A stretch of DNA of 64,000 bases from the NCBI RefSeq assembly GCF_003245365.1, contig NZ_NBIU01000003.1, forward strand, positions 1-64,000, given 5' to 3'. Positions within the stretch are counted from its first letter, which is position 1. Each line of letters begins with the position of its first letter. Origin of the DNA: Helicobacter valdiviensis. GTDB taxonomy: Bacteria; Campylobacterota; Campylobacteria; Campylobacterales; Helicobacteraceae. A program made the translations under genes and the position numbers. The notes under the pieces were generated by a model. The model was not told the origin of the DNA and made no database searches. It saw only the letters and a program-made list of their open reading frames with translations. Shown one piece after another: positions 34,403 to 44,900 of the stretch.

Positions 34403-35173
34403 ATGAGTTTAAAACTAGCAAAACGGATTATTCCATGTTTGGATATTAAAAACGGGCGTGTGGTTAAGGGGGTAAATTTTGTAGGATTGCAAGATGCAGG
34501 AGATCCCGTAGAGATTGCAAAGCGTTATAATAATGAGGGTGCTGATGAACTTGTGTTTTTAGATATTACTGCTACACATGAGGGGAGAGGAACAACGCTA
34601 GAAGTAGTAAAAAAGGTGGCACAAGAAGTTTTTATTCCTTTGAGTGTGGGAGGAGGGATAAGCACTTTAGAGGATATTTATAAACTTTTAGATGTGGGTT
34701 GTGATAAGATAAGCCTAAATTCTACAGCAATTAAAAATCCTGCATTGATTAGTGAAGCAGCAAAGCGTTTTGGCTCTCAATGTGTTGTAGTAGCTATTGA
34801 TGCAAGAAAAAAAGAGGGTAGGGAAGATGAATGGGAGGTTTATACACATGGTGGGAGAAATAATACAAAAATAGATTTGAAAACTTGGGTTATTGAAGCA
34901 GCAAATAGAGGTGCAGGGGAGATTTTACTTACAAGTATGGACGCTGATGGGACAAAGGCAGGGTATGATTTAGTGCAATTAAAAGAGATTTCTTCTTTAG
35001 TGCAAATTCCTCTTATTGCAAGTGGAGGGGCTGGGAGTATGGAGCATATTTATGAGGCATTCAAGGTGGGAGCAGATGCAGCACTTGCAGCTTCTATTTT
35101 TCATTTTCAAGAAATTAAAATCAAAGAGCTAAAAGAATATTTGCATAGCAAAAATATCCCTGTGCGTTTGTAA
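34403..35173 (+). CDS. hisF: Imidazole glycerol phosphate synthase, cyclase subunit
   Basis: 256 residues, a TIM barrel. The catalytic Asp residues are in [11 protein letters not shown] (residue 14 region) and [17 protein letters not shown] and [10 protein letters not shown] are phosphate-binding loops. It turns PRFAR and ammonia from HisH into IGP and AICAR. The sequence is close to true HisF rather than the HisF-like proteins of some glycan loci. No other his genes are in the window, so they are scattered. H. pylori lacks this pathway. Confidence 0.92.
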   Translation: MSLKLAKRIIPCLDIKNGRVVKGVNFVGLQDAGDPVEIAKRYNNEGADELVFLDITATHEGRGTTLEVVKKVAQEVFIPLSVGGGISTLEDIYKLLDVGCDKISLNSTAIKNPALISEAAKRFGSQCVVVAIDARKKEGREDEWEVYTHGGRNNTKIDLKTWVIEAANRGAGEILLTSMDADGTKAGYDLVQLKEISSLVQIPLIASGGAGSMEHIYEAFKVGADAALAASIFHFQEIKIKELKEYLHSKNIPVRL

Positions 35174-35180
35174 GAGGAAT

Positions 35181-35612
35181 ATGGAAGCAGTTTTAGACAA
35201 TCTTGGGCTTGTTGGATTATTTTTTATCTCCTTTCTTTCAAGCACTCTTTATCCGCTGGGTTCAGAAGTTTTTGTGGTTTTGGCTTTAAAGTTAGATTAT
35301 GAAGCTTTGCAAGTATGGATTGTGGCGACTTTGGGGAACACGCTTGGAAGTCTTAGCACCTATCTTTTGGGCTTTTTAGGAAAAGAATATTTAATTAATA
35401 AATATTATTCCAAAGCCTATGCTAAGCTTCAAAAATTAGAAAATTTTATTAAAAAATATGGTTTTTTATGTGCGTTTTTAACATTTTTGCCCTTAATAGG
35501 CGATGTGTTTGCATTAGGACTAGGGATTTTTAAATATTCTTGGAAAAAATGTGTTTTTTTTATCGCACTTGGAAAAGGAGCAAGATATTTAGCCCTCATT
35601 GCTCTTTTTTAG
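35181..35612 (+). CDS. YqaA-family membrane protein
   Basis: 143 residues, about four hydrophobic segments. It fits YqaA/SNARE-associated (DedA-like) proteins: FFISFLSSTLYPLGSEV, ATLGNTLGSLSTYLLG and FLPLIGDVFALGLGIF. DedA-like proteins act in lipid handling or envelope homeostasis; for YqaA the function is unknown. It starts seven bases after hisF and its stop overlaps the ubiX end from the opposite strand. Confidence 0.75.
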   Translation: MEAVLDNLGLVGLFFISFLSSTLYPLGSEVFVVLALKLDYEALQVWIVATLGNTLGSLSTYLLGFLGKEYLINKYYSKAYAKLQKLENFIKKYGFLCAFLTFLPLIGDVFALGLGIFKYSWKKCVFFIALGKGARYLALIALF

Positions 35613-36160
35613 CTTTGCCATCTTTTATAAGTGGAGGGAATGCTTAGAGAATCGCACCATTTTCCGATGAGAAATTCTTCTATTTCTTGGAGGCTTTTAC
35701 CTGCATAATAGCCAAAAATAGGCGGAGCGATGACAACATTTAAGCGTGCAAGTTTTAGCATATTTTCTAGCACAATTGCACTTAGGGGCATTTCTCGCAC
35801 GGCTAGAAGTAGTTTTCTTTGCTCTTTTAGCATGACACTTGCACTACGCGTTAGAAGGCTATCACAAATCCCGCAAGAGATTTTAGCTAAAGTGTTTTGC
35901 GAACATGGAATAACCACCATAGCCTCACACACAAAAGAACCACTTGAAATACAAGCACTCAAATCTTCATCGTCTAAAATTTCTAAATTTTCTATTTCTT
36001 TTAGGGAATGGTAGCTTTCTTTTTCTTCATTTTGCAAAACTTTTTTAGCACCTTTTGTAATCACACAATATTTTTCTAGCTCTTTTGGTAAAGCTTGGAT
36101 AAACTTGCAACCCAAACTTGCTCCACTTGCTCCACTAATCCCAATAATCAAACGCTTCAT
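35609..36160 (-). CDS. ubiX: Flavin prenyltransferase UbiX
   Basis: 183 residues. GISGASGASLGCKF at the N-terminus binds FMN; VIPCSQNTLAKISCGICDSLLTRSA is the family signature. It prenylates FMN to make the cofactor for UbiD-type decarboxylases. The ATG overlaps the flgA stop by four bases, the ubiX-flgA order known from H. pylori. Confidence 0.93.
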   Translation of the reverse strand: MKRLIIGISGASGASLGCKFIQALPKELEKYCVITKGAKKVLQNEEKESYHSLKEIENLEILDDEDLSACISSGSFVCEAMVVIPCSQNTLAKISCGICDSLLTRSASVMLKEQRKLLLAVREMPLSAIVLENMLKLARLNVVIAPPIFGYYAGKSLQEIEEFLIGKWCDSLSIPSTYKRWQS

Positions 36161-37053
36161 AAGAGTTTGCCTCTCCCTTCTCCTATGATTTCTACTTCAT
36201 AAGTTTTTTTGCCTTGCAACGCCTTTGCCTTGATTACATCTCCAATAGCAGCATTTTTTTGTGCTTCTAGCACAAATTCTAAAAGAACCCCATTTTCTTT
36301 TACGCTAATTACAATTTTATCCCCTTTTTTGACTACTCTTTTGGCTATTAATCTATCTTTAGTAAGCAAAGTATCACTAGGGGTGTAAGAACGCAATGCT
36401 ACTTTTCCTAAATCGCTTTGCTCCATAAGGGCTACCCCTATTTTATCAAAAGGGATTTTTTCTATTTTGGTGTTAGAGTAATTAAGAGGTTCGCCCCCAC
36501 TTAGAGGAGTATTTGTTTTTAGGGCATTTAAAGTAGCATCTATACTATAACGGAAGAAAATTTTTCTATTTCTCCCTTCATTAAAGACAACCACATCAAA
36601 GCTTCCTTCTTTGCGTTTTAGAAGTTTTTTATTAAAATCAATTTCTTTAATATCATCTTCATTAAAATCAATAGGTGTCATTTGTTCAATTGTGATATTA
36701 TTGATAATAATTCCATTTTTAGCATATTCTTGTAAAAAAAGCCCTATAATATGGTTTTTTATCCCTTCTGTATTGGCATTGATGGCTTTTTTAAAGGTTA
36801 CTAATGCTCCTTTTGCACCTACATGCATTCCTTCTTGTTCAAATTTTTCAATAAGCTGTGTGCTTTTGATTTGGTAGCCATTGGAGTTTTTTGGAATTTC
36901 TAAGATTAAAAAATCATTTTCCACATCTTTAAAAATATCGCTTGCATAGATTTTATTGTTTTGAAAATAATAGGTTTCTTCTAAAATTTTAAAATCTAGT
37001 GCAAATAAGCTTTGAAAGCAAAAAAAGCTTAAAAATAAAATTATTTTTTTCAT
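36157..37053 (-). CDS. flgA: Flagellar P-ring assembly chaperone FlgA
   Basis: 298 residues. A signal peptide (about 1-18, ends LFALDF) targets the periplasm. The C-terminal SAF and ChapFlgA-like part (about 180-298) includes LIAKRVVKKGDKIVI and GDVIKAKALQGKKTYEVEIIGEG. FlgA helps FlgI assemble into the P ring. It is placed between copA and ubiX; copA ends right before its start, so it may be read from the copA transcript. Confidence 0.85.
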   Translation of the reverse strand: MKKIILFLSFFCFQSLFALDFKILEETYYFQNNKIYASDIFKDVENDFLILEIPKNSNGYQIKSTQLIEKFEQEGMHVGAKGALVTFKKAINANTEGIKNHIIGLFLQEYAKNGIIINNITIEQMTPIDFNEDDIKEIDFNKKLLKRKEGSFDVVVFNEGRNRKIFFRYSIDATLNALKTNTPLSGGEPLNYSNTKIEKIPFDKIGVALMEQSDLGKVALRSYTPSDTLLTKDRLIAKRVVKKGDKIVISVKENGVLLEFVLEAQKNAAIGDVIKAKALQGKKTYEVEIIGEGRGKLL

Positions 37054-39183
37054 CTATTTATCCAAATTTATTTTAGAGATTCTAAGTGCATTTAGCACCA
37101 CACTAACAGAGCTAAAAGCCATAGCAGCCCCTGCAAATGCTGGTTGTAAAATAATCCCTAAAAAAGGATAAAGAATTCCAGCAGAGATAGGAATAAGCAC
37201 TAGATTATAAACATAGGCAAAGAAAAGATTTTGTTTAATGTTTTTTAAAGTAGCAAAAGAAAGTTTAAAAACTTCTACAATACCTTTTAAATCATCTTTT
37301 AATAAAAGCACATCGCCCACTTCTTTTGCAAGTTCGGTGGCATTAACAAAAGAAATACCAAAACTTGCTTCTTTAAGTGCTAGTGCATCATTAATTCCAT
37401 CGCCTACAAAGCAAACTTTCCCTTTTTGATTAAGGAGTGCGATTTTATCAGCTTTTTGTGTGGGATTAATTTGTGCGTAAAATTCTTCTATTCCTAAAGT
37501 TTTGGCGATTTTTTCTACGCTTTGTGTGTTATCTCCGCTTAAGATCACAGGAGTAATACCTAAAGATTTTAGAGAATCTATCATTTCTTTTGCACCCTCT
37601 TTGATGCTATCTTGCAAATAAAAGAGTGCTAAAAGTTTATTGTTATCACTAAGTGCGATAAGATTTTCTCTAGGGATATTTAGGCTTTCTCCTAAAATTT
37701 CTTCAATCCATTCTAATGCGCCAAAAAAATATTCTTTATTTTTGTATTTGGCATACACACCTTTAGCAATGTGGTATTCTTTTTCTTCTAAAAGAAGGGG
37801 TTGTAAGTTTTGTGTATAGTGGGTAATGGCTTTGGCGATAGGGTGGGGGTTATGCTCTTGCATGGCTTTGGCTATTTGTAAAATTGCTTCTTTATCTTGT
37901 GTAAAAAATTCTATATTTTTTATGCTAATTTCTCCTTTTGTGAGAGTGCCTGTTTTATCTAGAGCGATAAATTTTATTTCTTTTGCTTTTTCATACACAT
38001 CAGGATTTTTGATTAAAATCTCACTTTTTTTAGCACGCATAGAAGCACACACAATAGCTAGTGGCACAGCAAGTCCTAAGGCACAAGGGCAAGATACAAC
38101 TAAAATTGCAGCAACTATACTAAGCACAAAAGAAAGTTCATAACCTAAAAGTAGCCAAATAATTGCAGCAAGGAAACTTAAAGCTACTACACTCGGAACA
38201 AAAATGGAAGCAATTTTATCTGCTAAGGCTCCAATGGGTGGTTTTTGTGTTTGGGAGAGCTCTAAGAGATCTAACATTTCATAGATAAAAAATTCACTAG
38301 AATCTTTAGTGGCTTTAATATGTAATTCCCCATTTAAAAGCACACTTCCACCAATCACTTCATCGCCTACTTTTAAGACTTTGGGTAATTCTTCTCCATT
38401 AATATGTGCGCTACTAACTTCAGCTTCCCCTTTTATAATAATACCATCTAGGGGGATTTTCTCTCCACTAGCAACTAGACATATATCTTCTTTTTTAAGA
38501 TCTTTTATCTCACACCATTGTGTTTGTGAATCTACTATTTTGCGTGCTTTTTGGGGTAAGATTTTTGCAAGCAGTTCTAGTTCATCTCCAGCTTGTTTTT
38601 TGGCACGAGATTTTAAGAACTCTCCTAAAAGCACAAAGCAAATTACAGCACTTGATCCTTCAAAATAATATCCTCCATGATTTTCTCCTAGATACATTAA
38701 GTATAAAGAATATAAATAAGCTACGCTTGTGCCAAGTGCAATTAGGACATTCATATCTGCACTTTTTGTTTTAAAAAAGCTTTTAGCACCCACATAAAAA
38801 GGATAGGCACAATAAAATTGCACAATACTTGCTAAGATAAGCTGTAAGATACTACTAAATGTGCCATGAAAGCCCCCCATATGTAAAATAAAAATCATTA
38901 AAAATAAGGGCAAAGCTACAAATAAACGCTTTTTAAGTCCTGCTATATAAGCGATTTCTAGCTCTTTTGCATTATCTAAAGAGGCAGGGAATCCATAAGA
39001 AGTGATGAGTTCCATAATTTTTTGGGGAGTGATTTTTGCACTATCATAGGAGATTTTTGCTCTACCGCTAATAGAATTGATTTTAATCGCACCTACCCCT
39101 TGAACTTTTTCTAAGCTATGTGTGATAGTCGCAGAGCAAGCAGAGCAGTGCATTCCACTAATATTAAGTTTGATAACTTCCAT
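37054..39183 (-). CDS. copA: Copper-exporting P-type ATPase
   Basis: 709 residues, a P1B ATPase. One N-terminal metal-binding domain has GMHCSACS (Cys 13 and 16). The membrane metal site is SCPCALGLA. DKTGTLTKG carries the phosphorylated Asp, and GDGINDALAL is the hinge. CPC with a C-terminal helix rich in small residues suggests Cu(I). It pumps copper to the periplasm. AAAGG precedes the ATG. Substrate is inferred from motifs. Confidence 0.93.
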   Translation of the reverse strand: MEVIKLNISGMHCSACSATITHSLEKVQGVGAIKINSISGRAKISYDSAKITPQKIMELITSYGFPASLDNAKELEIAYIAGLKKRLFVALPLFLMIFILHMGGFHGTFSSILQLILASIVQFYCAYPFYVGAKSFFKTKSADMNVLIALGTSVAYLYSLYLMYLGENHGGYYFEGSSAVICFVLLGEFLKSRAKKQAGDELELLAKILPQKARKIVDSQTQWCEIKDLKKEDICLVASGEKIPLDGIIIKGEAEVSSAHINGEELPKVLKVGDEVIGGSVLLNGELHIKATKDSSEFFIYEMLDLLELSQTQKPPIGALADKIASIFVPSVVALSFLAAIIWLLLGYELSFVLSIVAAILVVSCPCALGLAVPLAIVCASMRAKKSEILIKNPDVYEKAKEIKFIALDKTGTLTKGEISIKNIEFFTQDKEAILQIAKAMQEHNPHPIAKAITHYTQNLQPLLLEEKEYHIAKGVYAKYKNKEYFFGALEWIEEILGESLNIPRENLIALSDNNKLLALFYLQDSIKEGAKEMIDSLKSLGITPVILSGDNTQSVEKIAKTLGIEEFYAQINPTQKADKIALLNQKGKVCFVGDGINDALALKEASFGISFVNATELAKEVGDVLLLKDDLKGIVEVFKLSFATLKNIKQNLFFAYVYNLVLIPISAGILYPFLGIILQPAFAGAAMAFSSVSVVLNALRISKINLDK

Positions 39184-39307
39184 AAGATACCTTTAAATTA
39201 TAGCTATACTAGCAATAAAATTTTATCTTTTTAATAGCTATAGTATATATAAAGTTTGTGTAAATATATATTAATGTATGTTTATGTTATGCTTAGAAAA
39301 TTTAAGC

Positions 39308-39313
39308 TATAAT
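39308..39313 (+). promoter_or_regulatory. -10 element of nrdB
   Basis: TATAAT in the context AAGCTATAATCTCGC, a strong -10 for this phylum, 62 bases before the ATG at 39375. A near-palindromic AT stretch lies upstream (39240-39290). Confidence 0.55.
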
Positions 39314-39374
39314 CTCGCAATTTTTTAAAGCTAAAATTTGTAAAAGTTTTAGCCAATATAGGTTAGGAATGAAT

Positions 39375-40400
39375 ATGATAGGTAGAAAAAAGATTTATAA
39401 CCCAAACTCCACTGAAGGAGTAAATGAACGCAAAATATTTGGAGGGAATCCTACAAGTATTTTTGAGCTTAATAAAATAAAATACCAATGGGCTTATAAT
39501 CTTTGGAAAGTAATGTTAGCAAATTCATGGTTTCCAGAAGAAGTGAATATGACTCAAGATAAAAGGGACTATGCAGATGGGCTAACTCCAGAGGAAAAAG
39601 TAGGTTATGATAGAGCCTTAGCACAGCTTATTTTTATGGATTCGTTGCAAACTAATAATTTGATTGATAATGTAAATCCTTATATTACAAGCCCAGAGAT
39701 TAATCTTATTTTAGTGCGTCAAGCCTTTGAAGAAGCACTGCATTCGCAAAGTTATGCAGTAATGGTAGAATCTATTTCAGCAAATACCGATGAAATTTAT
39801 GAAATGTGGCGAACAGATATGCATTTAAGAAGCAAAAACGATTATATTGCAAATGTGTATGAAGAATTAGCTAAAAATCCAACAGAAGAAGCTTTGCTAA
39901 AGGCTATGTTTGCAAATCAGATACTAGAGGGGATTTATTTTTATTCAGGTTTTGCATTTTTTTATACACTTGCAAGGAGTGGAAAAATGCTAGGTTCAGC
40001 TCAGATGATTAGATTTATTCAAAGAGATGAGGTTACGCATTTATTACTCTTTCAAAATATGATTAATTCTCTAAAAAAAGAAATGCCCCATCTTTTCACA
40101 AAAGCTCTAGAAGAAGAGGTTATAGAGATGTTTAGGGAGGCAGTGCGGGTAGAAACTGCATGGGGGGAATACATTACTCAAGGGCAGATTCTGGGATTAA
40201 CAGGAGAGATTATTCAAGAATATATCCGCTATTTAGCAGATGACAGATTAAGACGCGTAGGGTTGCCTATTCTTTATAATGCAACTCATCCAATCAAATG
40301 GGTGGAATCTTTTAGTTCTTTTAATGATCAAAAGACAAATTTCTTTGAAGGAAATGTAACAAATTATGCAAAAGGGAGTATAAATTTTGATGATTTCTAA
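39375..40400 (+). CDS. nrdB: Ribonucleoside-diphosphate reductase, small subunit
   Basis: 341 residues, closely like H. pylori NrdB ([12 protein letters not shown] at the start, SINFDDF at the end). Iron ligands are visible in [19 protein letters not shown] and IQRDEVTHL. It holds the radical cofactor for making deoxynucleotides aerobically. I choose the ATG at 39375, six bases after AGGA; an ATG at 39369 is too close to the site. It overlaps the nitrilase-like gene by 11 bases. Confidence 0.96.
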   Translation: MIGRKKIYNPNSTEGVNERKIFGGNPTSIFELNKIKYQWAYNLWKVMLANSWFPEEVNMTQDKRDYADGLTPEEKVGYDRALAQLIFMDSLQTNNLIDNVNPYITSPEINLILVRQAFEEALHSQSYAVMVESISANTDEIYEMWRTDMHLRSKNDYIANVYEELAKNPTEEALLKAMFANQILEGIYFYSGFAFFYTLARSGKMLGSAQMIRFIQRDEVTHLLLFQNMINSLKKEMPHLFTKALEEEVIEMFREAVRVETAWGEYITQGQILGLTGEIIQEYIRYLADDRLRRVGLPILYNATHPIKWVESFSSFNDQKTNFFEGNVTNYAKGSINFDDF

Positions 40401-41112
40401 GCAACTTTACACATTACAAGTTAAAACTAAACAAAATTTTGAGGAGAACTTAAGCCATTTAAGAGAGCTTATTATAAACTGTGAAGAAGATTCTATTATT
40501 CTAGCACCCGAAGTTTGTCTAACAAATTTTTGTTATCAAAGAATGGAGGAGGCAAGTGAGTTTGCTAAAGTCGCCACAGAAACACTCTTGCACCTTTCAA
40601 GTTCTAAGACAATTGTATTAACAATGATAGAAAAATATAAAGGAAGCTATTTTAATAATCTTAAAGTTTTTCATAAAGGAGAGTTGCTCCATAAGCAAAG
40701 CAAAAATAAGCTTTTTCCTCTAGGGAATGAGCATTTACATTTTGAAGCGGGGGAGTTTAGCGAAATTTCTCCTTTTAGTATTGATGGATTAAGATGTGGA
40801 GCGATTAATTGTTTTGAGCTTCGTTTTATTGAAATATGGCAAAGATTGAAGGGGTGTGATTTGCTCTTTGTTCCTGCACAGTGGGGAAAAGAGAGAAAAG
40901 ATCATTTTCAAACGCTAACTAAAGCTCTAGCAATTACCACACAAAGTTTTGTGCTTGCAAGTGATGGTGCTAATGATGCTATTGCAAAGGGAAGTGCAAT
41001 TATTACGCCCTTTGGTTATGTAAATATGGATGATGATAAAGAAATAATTTCTTTTAGAGCAAATTTTGGAGATGTTGCAAAAGTTAGAAAATTTATAGAT
41101 ATAGGGCTTTAA
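40390..41112 (+). CDS. Carbon-nitrogen hydrolase (nitrilase superfamily)
   Basis: 240 residues. The Glu-Lys-Cys triad is visible: Glu in LAPEVCLT, Lys in [11 protein letters not shown] and Cys in [17 protein letters not shown] is also typical. The family splits amides or deaminated glutathione; the substrate here is unknown. The ATG lies inside the nrdB end and the stop meets the pcm start, so nrdB, this gene and pcm form one transcript. Confidence 0.85.
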   Translation: MISKQLYTLQVKTKQNFEENLSHLRELIINCEEDSIILAPEVCLTNFCYQRMEEASEFAKVATETLLHLSSSKTIVLTMIEKYKGSYFNNLKVFHKGELLHKQSKNKLFPLGNEHLHFEAGEFSEISPFSIDGLRCGAINCFELRFIEIWQRLKGCDLLFVPAQWGKERKDHFQTLTKALAITTQSFVLASDGANDAIAKGSAIITPFGYVNMDDDKEIISFRANFGDVAKVRKFIDIGL

Positions 41113-41742
41113 ATGCAAGGGTTAAAAGCGGCAAATATGGTAAGGGAAATTGCTTCTAAATTTCCTTTGGAGGCTAAAGTCCAAAACGCATTATTAAGTG
41201 TCAATCGTGAGCTTTTTGTGCCAAATGGATGTATTCCTCATGCTTATAGTCTTGATGCATTACCTATGGGAGCAAATCAATGGATTAGCTCCCCTCTTAC
41301 TGTGGCTAAGATGACGCAATACCTTAATTTAGAAGGCGTGGATAGTGTCTTAGAGATTGGTTGTGGAAGTGGCTATCAAGCTGCAATACTTGCAACAATG
41401 GTGCGTCGCGTATTTAGTGTTGAAAGAATTGAAAGACTCTTAAATGAAGCTAGAATGCGTTTTAGGCAATGTGGTTTTAGCAATATCCATACAAAATTGG
41501 ACGATGGAACTTTAGGATGGAGTGCCTATGCGCCTTATGATAGGATACTTTTTTCAGCCTCCATTGGGCAAATACCACAAGAAATCATTAAACAACTTGA
41601 TGAGGGGGGGATTATTATTGCTCCTATTAAAAAGGAAAGTTGTCAAATTATTACACGCTTTGTTAAAAAAAATGGGGTTTTAATCTTGCAAGATGAGATA
41701 GAAACTTGCTCTTTTGTTCCTATTTTAAGTGGGATAGAATAA
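41113..41742 (+). CDS. pcm: Protein-L-isoaspartate O-methyltransferase
   Basis: 209 residues. AdoMet-binding motif I is VLEIGCGSGYQAAIL (about residue 78); SSPLTVAKM is the family signature before it. It methylates damaged Asp/Asn residues to start repair. It follows the nitrilase-like gene without a gap. In H. pylori pcm is also next to nrdB. Confidence 0.93.
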   Translation: MQGLKAANMVREIASKFPLEAKVQNALLSVNRELFVPNGCIPHAYSLDALPMGANQWISSPLTVAKMTQYLNLEGVDSVLEIGCGSGYQAAILATMVRRVFSVERIERLLNEARMRFRQCGFSNIHTKLDDGTLGWSAYAPYDRILFSASIGQIPQEIIKQLDEGGIIIAPIKKESCQIITRFVKKNGVLILQDEIETCSFVPILSGIE

Positions 41743-41806
41743 TTTTGAAAACTCTTATTTGTTTAATTCCCATTTTAAGCATTTTTTAGTAAAATTGCAA
41801 AATTTT

Positions 41807-41906
41807 GGAGGGTAAATGTCACTGGTGGGCATCGTGGGCTTCAAACCCATTTTGAGTGGGCAGGTGTCTGTCTGCTGGGGAGTTCGATTCTCTCACCCTC
41901 TCGCCA
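41807..41906 (+). tRNA. selC: tRNA-Sec (anticodon TCA)
   Basis: About 100 bases, the length expected for selenocysteine tRNA. The anticodon loop CTTCAAA has TCA at 41841-41843. A long variable arm follows, then a T arm (GGGAG, loop TTCGATT, CTCTC) and an acceptor 3' strand ending GCCA. The 5' GGAGGGT pairs with ACCCTCT. The exact 5' base is uncertain by one. Its presence means the organism decodes UGA as selenocysteine somewhere, probably in formate dehydrogenase. Confidence 0.88.
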
Positions 41907-41930
41907 AATATATTATGTTAGGATTTAACC

Positions 41931-44900
41931 ATTAAAAAAATAAATAAAGAATTACTAAATTATAAGAATATTGGTATTATTGTTTTAGCAATTGCTGGAA
42001 TTTTATCTATTTTTGGATCTTTTGGAATTTTAGGAGCGACACTAAAAGCCTATGGAGATTTGCATTTTAAACTTTTTGGATATTTTGGATATTTGTGGTT
42101 ATTTGCATTAGCTTATGCTTTAAGTTTGCCTAAGCCCAAAATTAATCAAATCTTTTTTGAAAAACTCTTAGGTATTGTAATTATTTGTCTTTCTCTTTTG
42201 ATTTTACAAGGGCTTTTTATAAAAGATTCTGGGATTTTTAGTAGAGCATTTAGTAGTATTTTAGTTCCTATTATTACACCCGCAGGCGTTTTTTTGCTTA
42301 CACTTTGTCTTTTGGTATTTGGAGTAAGTCTTTTAGTGGGGCAAAATGTAAAAGATTTGTTGGTTCATTTTATAGGGGATTTGCAAAAAGAATTTAAAGA
42401 GATGTTTGGTTCTAAATCTCAAAAGCAAGCGGTGCAATCTGTGCCTAAGCAGGCTAATAAGTCTTTTGAATATAAAGATTTTTTAAATAAAATAAAAGAT
42501 TTCTTCACACCGCTTAGTAAAGAAGAAATTTCTAAAGAGCCACGCCCATTAACTTTAGAAGAATTGATTGAACAAAGTCCCAAAGAAAGTAATGTTAGCA
42601 AGCAAGAAATTAAAGAAATACAAGAAGAAAATTTAGAGGATAATAACAAGCAACAGCAAGATATTTTAAAAGAAGGTTTTAACCCTAGTATTGATGAAGA
42701 GAGGCATGGGGTTGAATTACCAACTTATGAAACTTTCTTAAGTGAAAAAGATGAAAAAAAAGAAGAAGAAATAGAGATTAAAATTGTCCATGCAAGAGAT
42801 GCAAAACCAAATTTACAAAACGGTTTTGTTCAAATTAATCCTGAACAAGTGCTAGAAAAATTGCAAAAAATTGATAATCTTTTGCATAAAGAAGAAAAAG
42901 AAAGCGATCCAGTAAGAATTGTCCCAAAACCCATAAAAGAAGAAATAGTTAAAAATGAATTTGAAGAAGTAGCAATACAAGAAGAAATTTTACCTAAAAA
43001 AGAATTTAAACCTATCAAGTCTTACCCTAAAAATCTTTATGCGGCAAAGCCTTTTAGTGCATTAGAATTAGAAGCCAAAGAGAATGATAAGCAAGAAGAA
43101 ATTCCTAATACTATTTTTTATTATGATAAACCTCCAAAAGAGGATTTGCAAAAAGCTTCTATTCAAGAAGTGGAGACGCAAGAAGCTTTAGAAGATGATT
43201 TAAAAGATATCCAAAATGCATTAAGCGAGGAATTGCAAGAGGCTCAAAAAGCTTTAGACTATCGCTCACAAGAGAGCGAACTCTCACAAATCAAAGAAGC
43301 TATTAAACCTCAAATACTAAAAGCACAACAAGATTTAGAAGAAAGAGAACAAACCTTTGAAGAAGATGAAAGCACTTTTATAGAGGTTCAAAATAGCGAT
43401 AATGATTTAAAAGATATCCAAAATGCATTAAGCGAGGAATTGCAAGAGGCTCAAAAAGCTTTAGACTATCGCTCACAAGAGAGCGAACTCTCACAAATCA
43501 AAGAAGCTATTAAACCTCAAATACTAAAAGCACAACAAGATTTAGAAGAAAGAGAACAAACCTTTGAAGAAGATGAAAGCACTTTTATAGAGGTTAGCTA
43601 TACACCTCCTAAACAAAATACTATGCCTTTTTATAACTATGCTAATTTCCAAGAAACTACGCAAAATCTTAAGGAAATTATGCCAAATATGCCTTTAGTA
43701 ATGCCAGAAACTCCAAATCTATCTAATACTTTACAAGAAACTAAAAAAGAAGAAATTAAAGAACAACCAAATAATGATTTAAATACTCAAGAAAACTTTG
43801 GTAAAGAGGAATTGAAAACTTTTGAGGTATCTCAAGAAATTACTTATTTACAAGAGCAACCAACACAAGAGAAACAATCTCAAGAAAGCCGTAGTTTAAA
43901 TACAGAGCAGCCCGCACAAAAACAAGTTTTTCAAGGTTATAAAGAAAATCAAAAGTCAAATTTGCAACAAGATTTTAGTGTGCAAAATGCTAGCACTCAA
44001 GAAAATCTACAAAATCCTATGCAAGAATTTAGAGTAGAAAAGCCAAAAATGCTAGAAGAAAATCAGGCACTTTTGGAGGAACTTACTTTAAACGATGAGA
44101 GTGTGGAATTAGACAATAAAGATTTTATCCTGCCTCCTCTTGACTTTTTACAAACTCCTAGTGAAGAGAGAGCGGAAGTTGATGAAAGTGAGATTGATAG
44201 AAAAATCAATGATCTTTTGGGTAAATTAAGAATGTTTAAGATTGAAGGGGATATTGTCCGCACCTATTCAGGCCCTATTGTTACTACTTTTGAATTCCGT
44301 CCAAGCCCTAATGTAAAGGTTTCAAGAATCTTAACGCTTCAAGATGATTTGGCGATGGCACTAAGGGCGAAAACTATCCGTATCCAAGCACCCGTTCCAG
44401 GAAAAGATGTAGTTGGAATTGAGATACCCAACCAGCATATTGAAACTATTTATTTAAGAGAAATTTTAGAAAATGATTTGTTTAAAAATTCTGCTTCACC
44501 TCTTACTTTAGCATTAGGAAAAGATATTGTAGGTAATCCTTTTGTAACCGATCTTAAAAAGCTCCCACATTTATTAATAGCAGGAACTACAGGTAGTGGT
44601 AAGAGTGTTGGGATTAATGCTATGATACTTTCTTTGTTGTATAAAAACTCTCCAGATATGCTAAAACTTATTATGATTGATCCTAAAATGTTAGAATTTA
44701 GTATTTATAATGATATTCCACATCTTCTAACGCCAGTAATCACACAGGCCAAAAAAGCAATTATTGCACTAGATAGCACGGTTAAAGAAATGGAGCGTCG
44801 CTATAGCTTAATGAGCGAAGCGCGCACTAAAAATATAGAAGGTTATAATCAAAAGGCTCTAAATGAAGGATTTGAGCCTTTCCCTTATATTGTAGTTATT

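Noticed and set aside
34403-35173. HisF-like protein of a glycan (PtmG/HisF2-type) pathway
   Set aside because: Its position beside the acyltransferase operon suggested it, but the active-site and loop sequences follow true histidine HisF and it has a separate promoter.
42060-42062. TTG as start of ftsK
   Set aside because: It would remove a clear first membrane helix that is encoded in frame just upstream, and no ribosome site lies before it at proper spacing.
43195-43595. CRISPR-like or mobile repeat
   Set aside because: Two long perfect copies within an open frame and a period of 69 codons show a coding tandem duplication. I saw no CRISPR array in the window.
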